Origin: Lysobacter enzymogenes | Lineage (GTDB): Bacteria > Pseudomonadota > Gammaproteobacteria > Xanthomonadales > Xanthomonadaceae | NCBI RefSeq assembly: GCF_900106525.1 | Contig: NZ_FNOG01000002.1 | Span: 186,001 to 250,000 of the forward strand | Reading direction: 5' to 3' | DNA length: 64,000 nucleotides | Shown here: piece by piece, positions 17,457 to 25,659 of the stretch | How the letters are laid out: each line of letters starts with the position of its first letter | How positions within the stretch are numbered: the stretch's first letter is position 1 | Program-made: the position numbers and the translations under genes | Notes under the pieces: generated by a model | Told to the model about the DNA's origin: nothing | The model's database searches: none | Seen by the model: only the letters and a program-made list of their open reading frames with translations

Positions 17457-17891
17457 TCACGAGCGCGCGCGCCCCGTGCGCGCCGGCGCCGCGGCCGTGC
17501 GCTTGGACGCCGCGGCCGGCCGCGAAGCCGCGCGCGGCGCGGGTTTGGCGGCTTCGGCGGGCGCCGCCGCGCCGGTTTCGGCGAACAGGATCGCGCGCAG
17601 CAGGCCCGGGAAGCGCTGCTCCAGGTCGTCGCAGCGCAGGGTGTTGAGATACTGCGTTCCGGACTTGACGGTGTGCACCAGCCCGGCCGAGCGCAATACG
17701 TCGAAATGCCGCGACAGCGTCGCCCGCGGCAGCGCCAGCTGCTTTTCCTCGCTCACGCGGATGCACGACACCGGTTTGTCGCGGCTCAGACCGCGCACCA
17801 GGCTCAGGCGCACCGGGTCGGCCAGCGCGTACAGCACCGAGGTCAGCTCGATATCGGCGGTGGCGGGGTGATGCAGGGGTCTCATGCTCAC
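17457..17891 (-). CDS. ArsR family winged-helix transcriptional regulator
   Basis: The 144-residue protein has an ArsR-type winged helix (about 15-95). The recognition helix region reads LPRATLSRHFDVLRSAGLV, and ALADPVRLSLVRGL is the first helix pair. The metal-binding ELCVCDL motif is absent (CIRVSEEKQ stands in its place), so it is probably not a metal sensor. The C-terminal 45 residues are a low-complexity Ala/Pro/Arg tail. It is upstream of the symporter gene on the same strand and could control it. Either of two ATG codons (17891 or 17885) could start it. Confidence 0.88.
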   Translation of the reverse strand: MSMRPLHHPATADIELTSVLYALADPVRLSLVRGLSRDKPVSCIRVSEEKQLALPRATLSRHFDVLRSAGLVHTVKSGTQYLNTLRCDDLEQRFPGLLRAILFAETGAAAPAEAAKPAPRAASRPAAASKRTAAAPARTGRARS

Positions 17892-18020
17892 AGCTTGCTA
17901 CAAGCGCGGGGCGCGCGCCAATGATCCGTAGTTCCGAAAATCGGAATCTGTGTCCCGAGGCGCCAGGGCCTTCGCTGGTGATGGGCTTGGAGCGACCTCG
18001 GGTTTCGTCGCTGTCGTGGA

Positions 18021-18110
18021 TTCGCGGTCGCGGCTTGCGCCGCTCCTACAGGTAGCCCATGCGGTATCCGTAGCCGCTGTAGGAGCGGCGCGAGCCGCGA
18101 CCGCGAAACC
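18021..18110. repeat. Inverted pair of the main dispersed repeat
   Basis: A copy reading towards CTCCTACAG ends at 18051, and a copy starting CTGTAGGAGCGGCGCGAGCC begins at 18077. The two face away from each other around a short centre, in the gap before the alkaline phosphatase gene. Confidence 0.8.
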
Positions 18111-18247
18111 GCGAACGACCGCGAACCCCGCAAATTCCGCCCCCACCGCCAGCCACACTCCGCAAACCCCGCCTGCGCCGCGGACCTTCCGCCGTCACGC
18201 ACCCCGGGCATAATCGCGGGCTTGTCCGTCCACCGCCCGGCCCGCCC

Positions 18248-19954
18248 ATGTCCAAGCTGCGTTCCGCCTCCGTCCTCCTCGTTCCCGCCCTGCTGACCGC
18301 CTGCGCGGCCGCCGCGCCGGCCACCCGCGCCGACGCGCCCACGGCCGGCGTCGTCATCGACGTGCCGACGATCAAGCACCCGCAGGAAGAGACCCCGGCC
18401 TGGTGGTACCGCGACGGCGCCGCCCAGGCCGCGCAGCGCGGCGCGCCGCAGGCCAAGGCCAAGAACGTGATCCTGTTCGTCGGCGACGGCATGAGCCTGA
18501 CCACGGTCGCCGCCGCGCGCATCCTCGCCGGCCAGCTCAAGGGCGCGCCGGGCGAAGAGAACCGGCTGAGCTGGGAGCGCTTCCCCTCCACCGCGCTGAG
18601 CAAGACCTACAACACCGATTCGCAGACCCCCGACTCGGCCGGCACCATGAGCGCCATGGCCACCGGCGTGAAGACCCGCGCCGGCGTGCTCAGCATCGGC
18701 CAGAAGGGCTCGCGCGGCGACTGCAGCGAAGCGCTCAAGGCGCCGATGCTGACCCTGTGGGAACTCGCCGCCGGCAGCGGCCTGGCCACCGGCGTGGTCA
18801 CCACCACCCGCGTCACCCACGCCACCCCGGGCGCGACCTTCAGCCACTCGGCCGACCGCAACTGGGAAAACGACATGGACCTGCCGGAGAAGGCCAAGGC
18901 CGAGGGCTGCCTCGACATCGCCCGGCAGATGATCGAAAGCCCCTACGGCACCGGCCCGGACGTATTGCTCGGCGGCGGCCGCGCCAACTTCATGACGGTG
19001 GAACAGCGCGACCCCGAGTACGACGACAAGGTCGGCCAGCGCCTGGACGGCCGCGACCTCATCGCCACCTGGAAGCAACGCCATCCGGGCGGCGCGTATG
19101 TGTGGAACGCCAAGCAACTGGTAGCGGCGCCCAAGGACCAGCCGCTGTTCGGCCTGTTCGAGCCCGACCACATGCAGTTCGAGCACGACCGCCCGCAGGA
19201 CGGCGCCGGCGAGCCTTCGCTGAAGGAGATGACCCTGGCCGCGATCGAGCGGCTCAAGCGCAATCCCAACGGCTACGTGCTGCTGGTCGAAGGCGGCCGC
19301 ATCGACCACGCCCACCACATGGGCAACGCGTATCGCGCGCTGACCGACACCATCGCCCTGAGCGAAGCGGTCGACGCCGCCAACCAGGCGACCTCGGCCG
19401 ACGACACCCTGATCCTGGTCACCGCCGACCACTCGCACACCCTGAGCTTCGTCGGCTACCCGACCCGCGGCAACCCGATGCTGGGCAAGGTGCGCGGCAC
19501 CAGCGGCGAGGACGGCGACCCGAACGACTACGCCCGCGACGCGCTCGGCAAGCCCTACACCACGCTCAACTACAGCAACGGCCCGGGCTACACCGGCGCC
19601 AGCGCGCAGCAGCCCGAAGGCCCGCACACTTTCCCGCACACCGTCAGCGGCACGATGGAGATCGAGAAAGGCCGTCCGGATTTGACCAAGGTCAACACCG
19701 AAGCCCCCGACTACATGCAGGAAGCGCTGGTGCCGACCAGCAGCGAGACCCACGGCGGCGACGACGTCGGCATCTGGGCGCGCGGCCCCGGCAGCGCGGC
19801 GGTGCGCGGCAGCGTCGAGCAGAACACCATCTACCACTTCCTGCTCCAGTCCATGCCCAAGCTGCGCGCCTCGCTGTGCGCCAAGGGCGATTGCGACGGC
19901 CACCAGATCCCGGTGACCCTGCCCAAGCCCGAGGACTTCAAGAGCGCGCGCTGA
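18248..19954 (+). CDS. Alkaline phosphatase family lipoprotein
   Basis: This 568-residue PhoA-superfamily phosphatase has a leader ending in the lipobox LLTAC (Cys near 19), so it is probably anchored to a membrane on the periplasmic side. The metal loop NVILFVGDGM is about 74-83, the nucleophile is Ser130 in TPDSAGTMSAMATG, and the other metal ligands are in GGRIDHAHH and VTADHSH. The length is longer than E. coli PhoA (471). The function is release of phosphate from organic esters, probably under phosphate limitation; no Pho box was identified by eye. Confidence 0.93.
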   Translation: MSKLRSASVLLVPALLTACAAAAPATRADAPTAGVVIDVPTIKHPQEETPAWWYRDGAAQAAQRGAPQAKAKNVILFVGDGMSLTTVAAARILAGQLKGAPGEENRLSWERFPSTALSKTYNTDSQTPDSAGTMSAMATGVKTRAGVLSIGQKGSRGDCSEALKAPMLTLWELAAGSGLATGVVTTTRVTHATPGATFSHSADRNWENDMDLPEKAKAEGCLDIARQMIESPYGTGPDVLLGGGRANFMTVEQRDPEYDDKVGQRLDGRDLIATWKQRHPGGAYVWNAKQLVAAPKDQPLFGLFEPDHMQFEHDRPQDGAGEPSLKEMTLAAIERLKRNPNGYVLLVEGGRIDHAHHMGNAYRALTDTIALSEAVDAANQATSADDTLILVTADHSHTLSFVGYPTRGNPMLGKVRGTSGEDGDPNDYARDALGKPYTTLNYSNGPGYTGASAQQPEGPHTFPHTVSGTMEIEKGRPDLTKVNTEAPDYMQEALVPTSSETHGGDDVGIWARGPGSAAVRGSVEQNTIYHFLLQSMPKLRASLCAKGDCDGHQIPVTLPKPEDFKSAR

Positions 19955-19995
19955 GGCGCGACGGCGCCGGCCTGCGGGCCGGCGCGGCGAACCGG

Positions 19996-20026
19996 ACGGC
20001 GGCCCGTGCGCGGGTCGCCGTTTTTT
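19996..20026 (+). terminator. Rho-independent terminator of the alkaline phosphatase gene
   Basis: An 11-bp stem with one G-U pair (ACGGCGGCCCG and CGGGTCGCCGT) closes a TGCG loop and is followed directly by six T. Confidence 0.85.
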
Positions 20027-20091
20027 CGCCCGCGCACCGCGGCCGCAGCCGAGAGCTGCGCTCGCCGACGCACGCGGATCGCGCGTCGGGA

Positions 20092-20376
20092 TCAGGAATA
20101 GAGTCTGACCAACCGGATCGCCACGCCGATCAGTTGCAGCACTGTGGGCAGCAGGAACACGACCACGAAAACCAGCGGCCCCGCGTTCCGCAGAATGTTC
20201 CGATAGCCGGTCTGGTAGCACAGCGCCATCGATATCGCCGCGATCCAGCCGGCGCGGAAATCGTCGCTGCGGTCCGCAGCGCCGAACACGGACACCCCGG
20301 CCGCGACGTACAGCGCGAGCGCCAGGAACGCGAGAACGACGACCATCGCCCATTTCTCTTGCTTCCGGGTGAACAT
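20092..20376 (-). CDS. Small hypothetical membrane protein (94 aa)
   Basis: The 94-residue frame starts MFTRKQEKWAMVVV and has three hydrophobic segments (about 10-30, 44-56 and 68-86), ending RLVRLYS. Positive charges near the start and the aromatic pattern suggest a real small inner-membrane protein. It lies 173 bases downstream of the WG/Bug fusion gene on the same strand. I do not recognise a family. The ATG at 20376 is preceded by CAAGGGATG, a weak ribosome site. Confidence 0.6.
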   Translation of the reverse strand: MFTRKQEKWAMVVVLAFLALALYVAAGVSVFGAADRSDDFRAGWIAAISMALCYQTGYRNILRNAGPLVFVVVFLLPTVLQLIGVAIRLVRLYS

Positions 20377-20549
20377 CCCTTGTTCTCGTCTGGCCGGCCG
20401 TGGTGTCGGTTTCGCCCTGCGCGAGCGGCGAGACGCGCAGTGTAGGCGCTTCGCCCGACGGCACGCGCCTGGCCGCGGCGAGCGACGACGGGTTGCGCGG
20501 CGGCGGTATCGACTGCGCAGGCGCGCCGCAAGCGCGGCCTGCGCACCGG

Positions 20550-22691
20550 TCAGGGCGACGGCGGCGCAGCCGGCGCCGGGAGCGAAAGCGCGCGCTCCCA
20601 GCGCCGGCGCTCTTCGTTTTCCAGCGCCAGCAATTGCTCCGGCGAACCGCCGCCGGCCACGACCTGAAGGTCTTGCAATTGCTTTTGCACCGACGGCAGG
20701 GCCAGCACCTGGGCCACCGCTTCCTGCAGCTTGCGGTTGGACGCGGCCTGCGAATTTTCCGGCGCCCACAGGCTGAACCGGTCGTAGGCGGTGAAGCCGG
20801 CCAGTGCGGCATTGGATGCCAGCGTAGGCCACACCGCGCCATCGAAGCGCTGCGGATGCGCCGGCTCGGCCGCGGTTCCCAGCACCCGCAGCTGGCCGCG
20901 CCGCACCGCCGTCGCCACGCCGTTCACCGGCGCGAACAGCAACTGCGCCGCGTGCTGCTTGGTGATGACGTCCGAGTCGGGGTACATGCCCGCGACCACC
21001 ACGCGCTGCACATCGACGCCGCTCAACGCGCGGAACTGACCGAAGGCGAGGTGCCCGGTCCAACCGTCGTCGCCGGTCGCGATGCGCAGCGCGCCAGGAT
21101 GGGCGCGCGCGTAGTCGAGCAGATCGTCGATGTCGCCGATGCCCAACGCATCGGCCTGCGCGCTGTCGATCGCCAACACCTGCGGCTGCGACGCCAGCAG
21201 GGCGACCGGGCGCAGGGCATGCATCAGTTGGTCGATGTCCGGGCCCTTGTGCACGCCGGCGATGCCTCCGCGCGGCAGCCGCAGCGCGGCCAGCAGGGCC
21301 GTCGCCGTTCCGCCCTGCGTCATCAGTCGGCGGTAGTCGTCCTGCGTCGCCTGGGGCACGTAGTCGACCTGCACCTCGCGCCCGAGCAGCCTGGGCAGAT
21401 GCTGGGCCAGCAGTTCGGCGTAGTAGCCGCTGCGGCCGCCCGGCGGAACCAGCACGGCGATGTGGAACACGTACTCCGGCATCGGCGCGAGCCATTGCCC
21501 GGCATCGTTCAACACGCCGTAGCGCAGCGCCCACTGTCCGCCCGTGGACGCGTTGCGCACCATCGCTTCGGCCACCCAGTGCCGGCCCGAGCGCTGGATG
21601 CTGCGCAGGATCGGGCGGCTGTCCTGCCAACCGGGCGGGCGCCACTGCTGCGGATACGGCCCCGAGACCACCGCATAGCCATGCCGGAATGCGCGCGCCT
21701 GCTGGAACTGCGGCGCGATCGCCCAGCGGCCGCTCGCGTCCTGGTAGCCCCAGCGGCCGCTGTCCGGGTCCTGGACCGGCCGCGGGGGCGTGCCGGCCGC
21801 GCCGCCGCGCAGGCGTTGCCAGCGGCAGGCGCGCGGCGTGTCGGCGCTGAGCCGCCGGTCCTGGCCGGCGGCGGTGCACAGGCGGATGCGGCGCGGCCCG
21901 GCCGCGTCGGGCAGTTCGGAGAAGAGGAAGGGGATCACCGTGCGTCCCTGCGCGTCGATGAGGCCCAGCGCGGTGGAGCCGGCAGGAACCGGCTCCTGGC
22001 GGCCGCGCATCCATTGCGCCGTGGCGATGTCGCGCACCGGCGCGGGCGTGCGCCAGTGCCCCTGCGCATCGCGCAAGCCGGGCTGCCCCAGCACCGTTTC
22101 CACCTGCAGGCCGGACTCGGTGGGCGCGGGTTCGCCGGCCATCGGGTAGGACAGCGCAGCCGGCGCGTCGGTCGATACCGTGTCTTCGCCCGCGCAGGTC
22201 TTGGGCGGCACGGCCCATCGGCCCTGGGCATCGACGCGCCCGTAGGCCTGGGTGGTGCGTTGCGCGCCATCGGGCCCGCGCTCGACCAGCCACACCTTGA
22301 GCTCGGGCTGCAGCGCGGCGTTGATGCCGATCCGCTCCAGCCGCACGACCCGCCAGCGACCGTCGCAGAAGCTGCGCGCCGTCGGCGCGAGGAACAGCGC
22401 GCGGCCCTCGAGCGTGTCGAACAGCGCCGGCGAGCGCTCGGCGTTGTCGCCGGGATTGAGGCTCAACCAGCGCGACCGCGCCACCAATTCCGGCGCCATC
22501 CCGAGGGTGAAGGCGAAGACGTCCTCCCACGGCGGCGCGTCCGGGTCCACCGGCCGAAGCTGCCACACCGGCTGCATGGGCAGCGCGTCGGGATCGGCGC
22601 GCAGATCGTCGTAGCTCGGCGCCGCGGCCTGGGCCGGCGGGAAGACGGCGCCGAACCACAGCAGGACGGCGAACAGATGCAGGCGCTTCAT
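20550..22691 (-). CDS. WG-repeat protein fused to a Bug-type (TctC-like) solute-binding domain
   Basis: The 713-residue exported protein has a signal peptide (about 1-22). The N-terminal half (about 30-400) is a WG-repeat-like beta region; the clearest repeat is WGYQDASGRWAIAPQFQQA near 315. The C-terminal part (about 405-700) resembles Bug/TctC tripartite tricarboxylate binding proteins: VLVPPGGRSGYYAELLAQHL, then a middle with WTGHLAFGQF and VVVAGMYPDSDV, then helices with VQKQL. Bug proteins usually stand alone at about 320 residues. No TctA/TctB transporter genes are nearby. The ATG at 22691 was chosen because AAGGAGG lies 12 bases ahead; the ATG at 22703 would touch that site. Confidence 0.75.
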   Translation of the reverse strand: MKRLHLFAVLLWFGAVFPPAQAAAPSYDDLRADPDALPMQPVWQLRPVDPDAPPWEDVFAFTLGMAPELVARSRWLSLNPGDNAERSPALFDTLEGRALFLAPTARSFCDGRWRVVRLERIGINAALQPELKVWLVERGPDGAQRTTQAYGRVDAQGRWAVPPKTCAGEDTVSTDAPAALSYPMAGEPAPTESGLQVETVLGQPGLRDAQGHWRTPAPVRDIATAQWMRGRQEPVPAGSTALGLIDAQGRTVIPFLFSELPDAAGPRRIRLCTAAGQDRRLSADTPRACRWQRLRGGAAGTPPRPVQDPDSGRWGYQDASGRWAIAPQFQQARAFRHGYAVVSGPYPQQWRPPGWQDSRPILRSIQRSGRHWVAEAMVRNASTGGQWALRYGVLNDAGQWLAPMPEYVFHIAVLVPPGGRSGYYAELLAQHLPRLLGREVQVDYVPQATQDDYRRLMTQGGTATALLAALRLPRGGIAGVHKGPDIDQLMHALRPVALLASQPQVLAIDSAQADALGIGDIDDLLDYARAHPGALRIATGDDGWTGHLAFGQFRALSGVDVQRVVVAGMYPDSDVITKQHAAQLLFAPVNGVATAVRRGQLRVLGTAAEPAHPQRFDGAVWPTLASNAALAGFTAYDRFSLWAPENSQAASNRKLQEAVAQVLALPSVQKQLQDLQVVAGGGSPEQLLALENEERRRWERALSLPAPAAPPSP

Positions 22692-22912
22692 GGGATGGCG
22701 CATCCTCCTTGACGAACTTCTAGCGCTTCCAGCGTAAGCGCAAAACGGCATCGTGCCTCGACGGCAGCGTAGGCGCTGGCGCCGGAGAAAGACAGCCGGG
22801 CCGCGGGGGTGCTCGGGTTTCCCTGCCTGCCGTCGTTCCGGCGAAGGCCGCGGTCCACCCGCCCCCGGCTTCGGTTTCGGCCGTGAGCTTTCCGCCCCGC
22901 GCTCGCTCAGCC

Positions 22913-23733
22913 CTGGACAAAAATCAGCCACTCCGTCGGGGCTCGCTTCCGCACGTTCGCCCACGGCGATGCGGGTAGCGATCGGGCCCAAGCGCGCCCG
23001 GAACCTGCGACTTACGGCGCGTCCACGATGCCCGCTGCGATTTCCACCGCTGGACATTTTTTGTCCAAACCGCCGAAACCCTTGCAGCGCAAGGCGTGGA
23101 ACCCGATTCCACAGCCGCTGTCCGCAACCTTGTCCACAGCGTGTGTGGATAGCCGCGCGCTCGCGGCCTGCCTGCGAAGCCCGGGCTAGGCGATGAGCGT
23201 GGTGGCGTCAAGCCGTCGCGATTTTCGCCGGTTTCGGCGGCTGGCTAAAATTTAGCCAAACTTGCGCAGGCCTTGTCGCATAAGGCGTGAAACCCGATTC
23301 AACGCAGAGTGTCCGCAAGTTTGTCCACAGGCGATGTGGATAGCGCAGTGCTGAAAAACCCGCGGCCGAGCGCATGCGCGGCCGGGCGCGATGCGATCCA
23401 CGCTGGATTTCCAGCCTTTCCCCAGCCTGGACAAAAAATAGCCAAACTCGCGAAAGCCCCGCCGCATAAGGCGTGAAACCCGATTCCACGGCAACTGTCC
23501 GCATGTTTGTCCACAGCGCGTGTGGATAGCGCAGCGGCGTCGCGCAGGCTGCGAAACCTGGGAACGCGCCGGCGTGGAACGCGTGAAACTGCCGTGCAGA
23601 GCCAAGTCGGCGCGCTTATCCAGCGCCTGGACAAAAAATGACCAATTTCGCGAAAGCCTTGCGGCGCAAGGCGTGGAACCCGATTCCACGGCGTCTGTCC
23701 GCATGTTTGTCCACAGGCGCTGTGGAAATCGTT
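22913..23733. repeat. Tandem structured repeat, four units plus a decayed copy, with DnaA-box-like inverted pairs
   Basis: Four units of about 107 bases start at 23051, 23241, 23427 and 23627 (spacing 190, 186 and 200), and a shortened copy spans 22913-22981. Each full unit has, in order: a hairpin of the TGGAC...GTCCA kind, a CTTGC/GCAAG-type stem, the block GGCGTGRAACCCGATTC with its partner, CTGTCCGCA or GTGTCCGCA, and a terminal pair TTGTCCACA and TGTGGATA. The first stem covaries: TGGACA/TGTCCA in unit 1 and TGGCTAAA/TTTAGCCA in unit 2. The 1.2-kb gap has no supported gene. Non-repeat spacers differ, so selection acts on the 107-base core. The role is unknown. Confidence 0.85.
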
Positions 23734-23787
23734 GCGGCGGGCGAAGCGACAGCACCGGCAAAGCCGGTGCGCGATGCGACGAAGCCG

Positions 23788-23876
23788 CTGTAGGAGCGAC
23801 GCGAGTCGCGACCGCGACACCGCGCTGACGAGGCAACCGGCTACCCCGCGGTCGCGGCTCGCGCCGCTCCTACAGG
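23788..23876. repeat. Inverted pair of the main dispersed repeat
   Basis: CTGTAGGAGCGACGCGAGTC begins at 23788, and the facing copy ends with GCTCCTACAG at 23876. The left copy has the A-T form of the hairpin stem and the right copy the G-C form. Confidence 0.8.
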
Positions 23877-23917
23877 AAGCTGCGGATCGCGCGCGCAGCT
23901 TCGCCGCTTCGGCGAAA

Positions 23918-24370
23918 TCAGAACGGCTTGGCCAGCACCAGCCAAACGATCGCGATCAGGGCCACCAGCGGCAGTTCGTTGAACCAGCGCAACGTGCGCG
24001 AGGACGGCAGCGCGCGGCCCTTGTCCAGGCCTTTGAGCCAGCGGCCGGTGAAGATGTAGTAGGCCAGCAGCACCGCGACCAAGGTCAGCTTGACGTGCAG
24101 CCAGCCGCCGACGGCGAACATCTGCGGCAGGCCGTCGCCGAACACGCGGTAGCCCTGCCACATCAGCAGGCCGCAGACGAAGGCCAGGCCGAACATGACG
24201 TGGCCGAAGCGGTAGAGCTTGCGGCCCATCAGCAGCAGCCGCGCGCGCACCGCCGGTTCGCCCTGGGCCTCGGCGAGGTTGACCAGGATCCGCGGCAGGT
24301 AGAAGACCGAGGCCATCCAGGCGATCACGAACACGATATGGAAGGTCTTGGTCCACAGATAGGCGTTCAT
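23918..24370 (-). CDS. hemJ: HemJ-like protoporphyrinogen oxidase / CopD family membrane protein
   Basis: This 150-residue protein has four transmembrane helices. It begins MNAYLWTKTFHIVFVIAW with a His at 11, followed by YLPRILV, and ends with RWFNELPLVALIAIVWLVLAKPF-like sequence, all typical of HemJ (UPF0093). HemJ oxidises protoporphyrinogen IX to protoporphyrin IX in the membrane during heme synthesis. The conserved central segment GGWLHVKLTL is also present. No other heme gene is close. The gene is divergent from a methyltransferase gene. An alternative is a generic CopD-family protein. Confidence 0.75.
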   Translation of the reverse strand: MNAYLWTKTFHIVFVIAWMASVFYLPRILVNLAEAQGEPAVRARLLLMGRKLYRFGHVMFGLAFVCGLLMWQGYRVFGDGLPQMFAVGGWLHVKLTLVAVLLAYYIFTGRWLKGLDKGRALPSSRTLRWFNELPLVALIAIVWLVLAKPF

Positions 24371-24651
24371 CGCAGGCTTCCCGGTACGGAACAGGTGGCG
24401 GTGTGGGCGGCCCCGCAGGCGTTGCGCGCCGATGCGAGGCTTGGTGCGTTTCCAGCGGGCCCGAGGGGCTCGCGCAATGCGGGCGGACCGATGCGGCTGC
24501 GCTTGTTTCCAGCGGGTCGGCGGCCGCGCCCGCTGCGCGCGGGCCTTGCGGCCCCGGGCGCGTTAGCATGCCACGCTCCACGCAACCCCAGCGCCCGGCC
24601 GCCGCATCCGCCGGCGCCGCCGCGGCGCTGCACCGACCGGCCCGACTCCGC

Positions 24652-25260
24652 ATGAGCAAACAGTACGACCGCGACTACTTCCAACGCTGGTACCGCGACC
24701 CCGCCCTGAAGGACGAGGCCATCGGCGGCGCCGCGCGCCTGGCGCGCAAGGTCGCCCTGGCCGTGGCCGCCGCCGAGTACCACCTCGAACGCCCGATCCG
24801 CAGCGTGCTCGACATCGGCTGCGGCGAAGGCCCGTGGCGCGCGCCGCTGCTGAAGCTGCGTCCGCGCGCGCAGTATCTGGGATTCGACGCCAGCCAGTAC
24901 GCGGTTGCGCGCTTCGGTCGCACCCGCAACCTGCACCTGGCCCGCTTCGGCGATTTCGAATTCCTGCGCCCGTGCGCGCCGGCCGACCTGCTGATCTGCA
25001 GCGACGTCATGCATTACCTGGACACGCGCGAGCTCGACCGCGGCCTGTCCGGCCTGGCCGACCTGTGCGGCGGTGTGGCGTTCCTGGAGACCTTCACCCG
25101 CGAGGACGGCATCGAAGGCGACACCGACGGCTTCAAGCGCCGGCCGGCCAAGTTCTACCGCGAGCGCTTCGCCGCGCATGGCTTGCAGGCGCTGGGTTCG
25201 CACCTGTGGCTGGGGCCGGCGTTGGCCGGAGGGACGGCGGCGCTGGAGACCGCCGGCTGA
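24652..25260 (+). CDS. Class I SAM-dependent methyltransferase
   Basis: The 202-residue protein has the Rossmann methyltransferase core: motif I SVLDIGCGEG (about 50-59), the acidic end of strand 2 in YLGFDASQY, and motif IV ADLLICSDVMHYL (about 110-122). The target is unknown; the YDRDYFQRWYRD opening resembles trans-aconitate or small-molecule methyltransferases. The ATG at 24652 follows CTCCGC with no strong ribosome site. The frame is open upstream, but the added residues look like shadow sequence. The downstream gap carries a repeat pair. Confidence 0.85.
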   Translation: MSKQYDRDYFQRWYRDPALKDEAIGGAARLARKVALAVAAAEYHLERPIRSVLDIGCGEGPWRAPLLKLRPRAQYLGFDASQYAVARFGRTRNLHLARFGDFEFLRPCAPADLLICSDVMHYLDTRELDRGLSGLADLCGGVAFLETFTREDGIEGDTDGFKRRPAKFYRERFAAHGLQALGSHLWLGPALAGGTAALETAG

Positions 25261-25309
25261 TTGCCGAACGACGCCGCGCGAGGCCGCTCGCGTCGCAAGC
25301 GCGGTGGCG

Positions 25310-25492
25310 CGGTCGCGGCTCGCGCCGCTCCTACAGGGAGTGGCCGCGGCTTCGATCCCGACTGTAGGAGCTGCGCAAGCTGCGACCGCGGAGCTGCCGC
25401 TCGCGCCGCAAGCGCGGTGGTACAGGGAGTGGCCGCGGCTTCGATCCCGACTGTAGGAGCTGCGCAAGCTGCGACCGCGGAGTAGCCGGTCG
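25310..25492. repeat. Repeat array, period 89 bp
   Basis: A 62-base block beginning TACAGGGAGTGGCCGCGGCT occurs at 25332 and again at 25421, 89 bases apart, containing the GAGCTGCGCAAGCTGC form of the main repeat. An inward G-C copy precedes it. The gap of 399 bases between the methyltransferase and PHA depolymerase genes has no supported gene. Confidence 0.8.
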
Positions 25493-25659
25493 CGCCGCAA
25501 GCCACGCCCCGGGCAAGTCTCAGCCCCGATCGCGACCGGAATCCCCCGCTTCACGCGACCGCCATCCCAATCCGCTATGCTGCGCCGCAGCAAACCGCAC
25601 GTCCCGGAAGCGTTTACGCTCCCGCGCCAGCCCTGCCCGCCACAGAGAGTCCGACCCGA

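Noticed and set aside
22913-23733. Origin of replication
   Set aside because: DnaA-like boxes are present, but dnaA, dnaN, gyrB, parA and an A+T-rich unwinding region are not. Only a binding cluster can be argued.
23252-23836. Minus-strand open frame across the tandem units
   Set aside because: Its repeated peptide simply reflects the 107-base unit, spacing between units breaks the frame pattern, and there is no start signal or recognisable domain.
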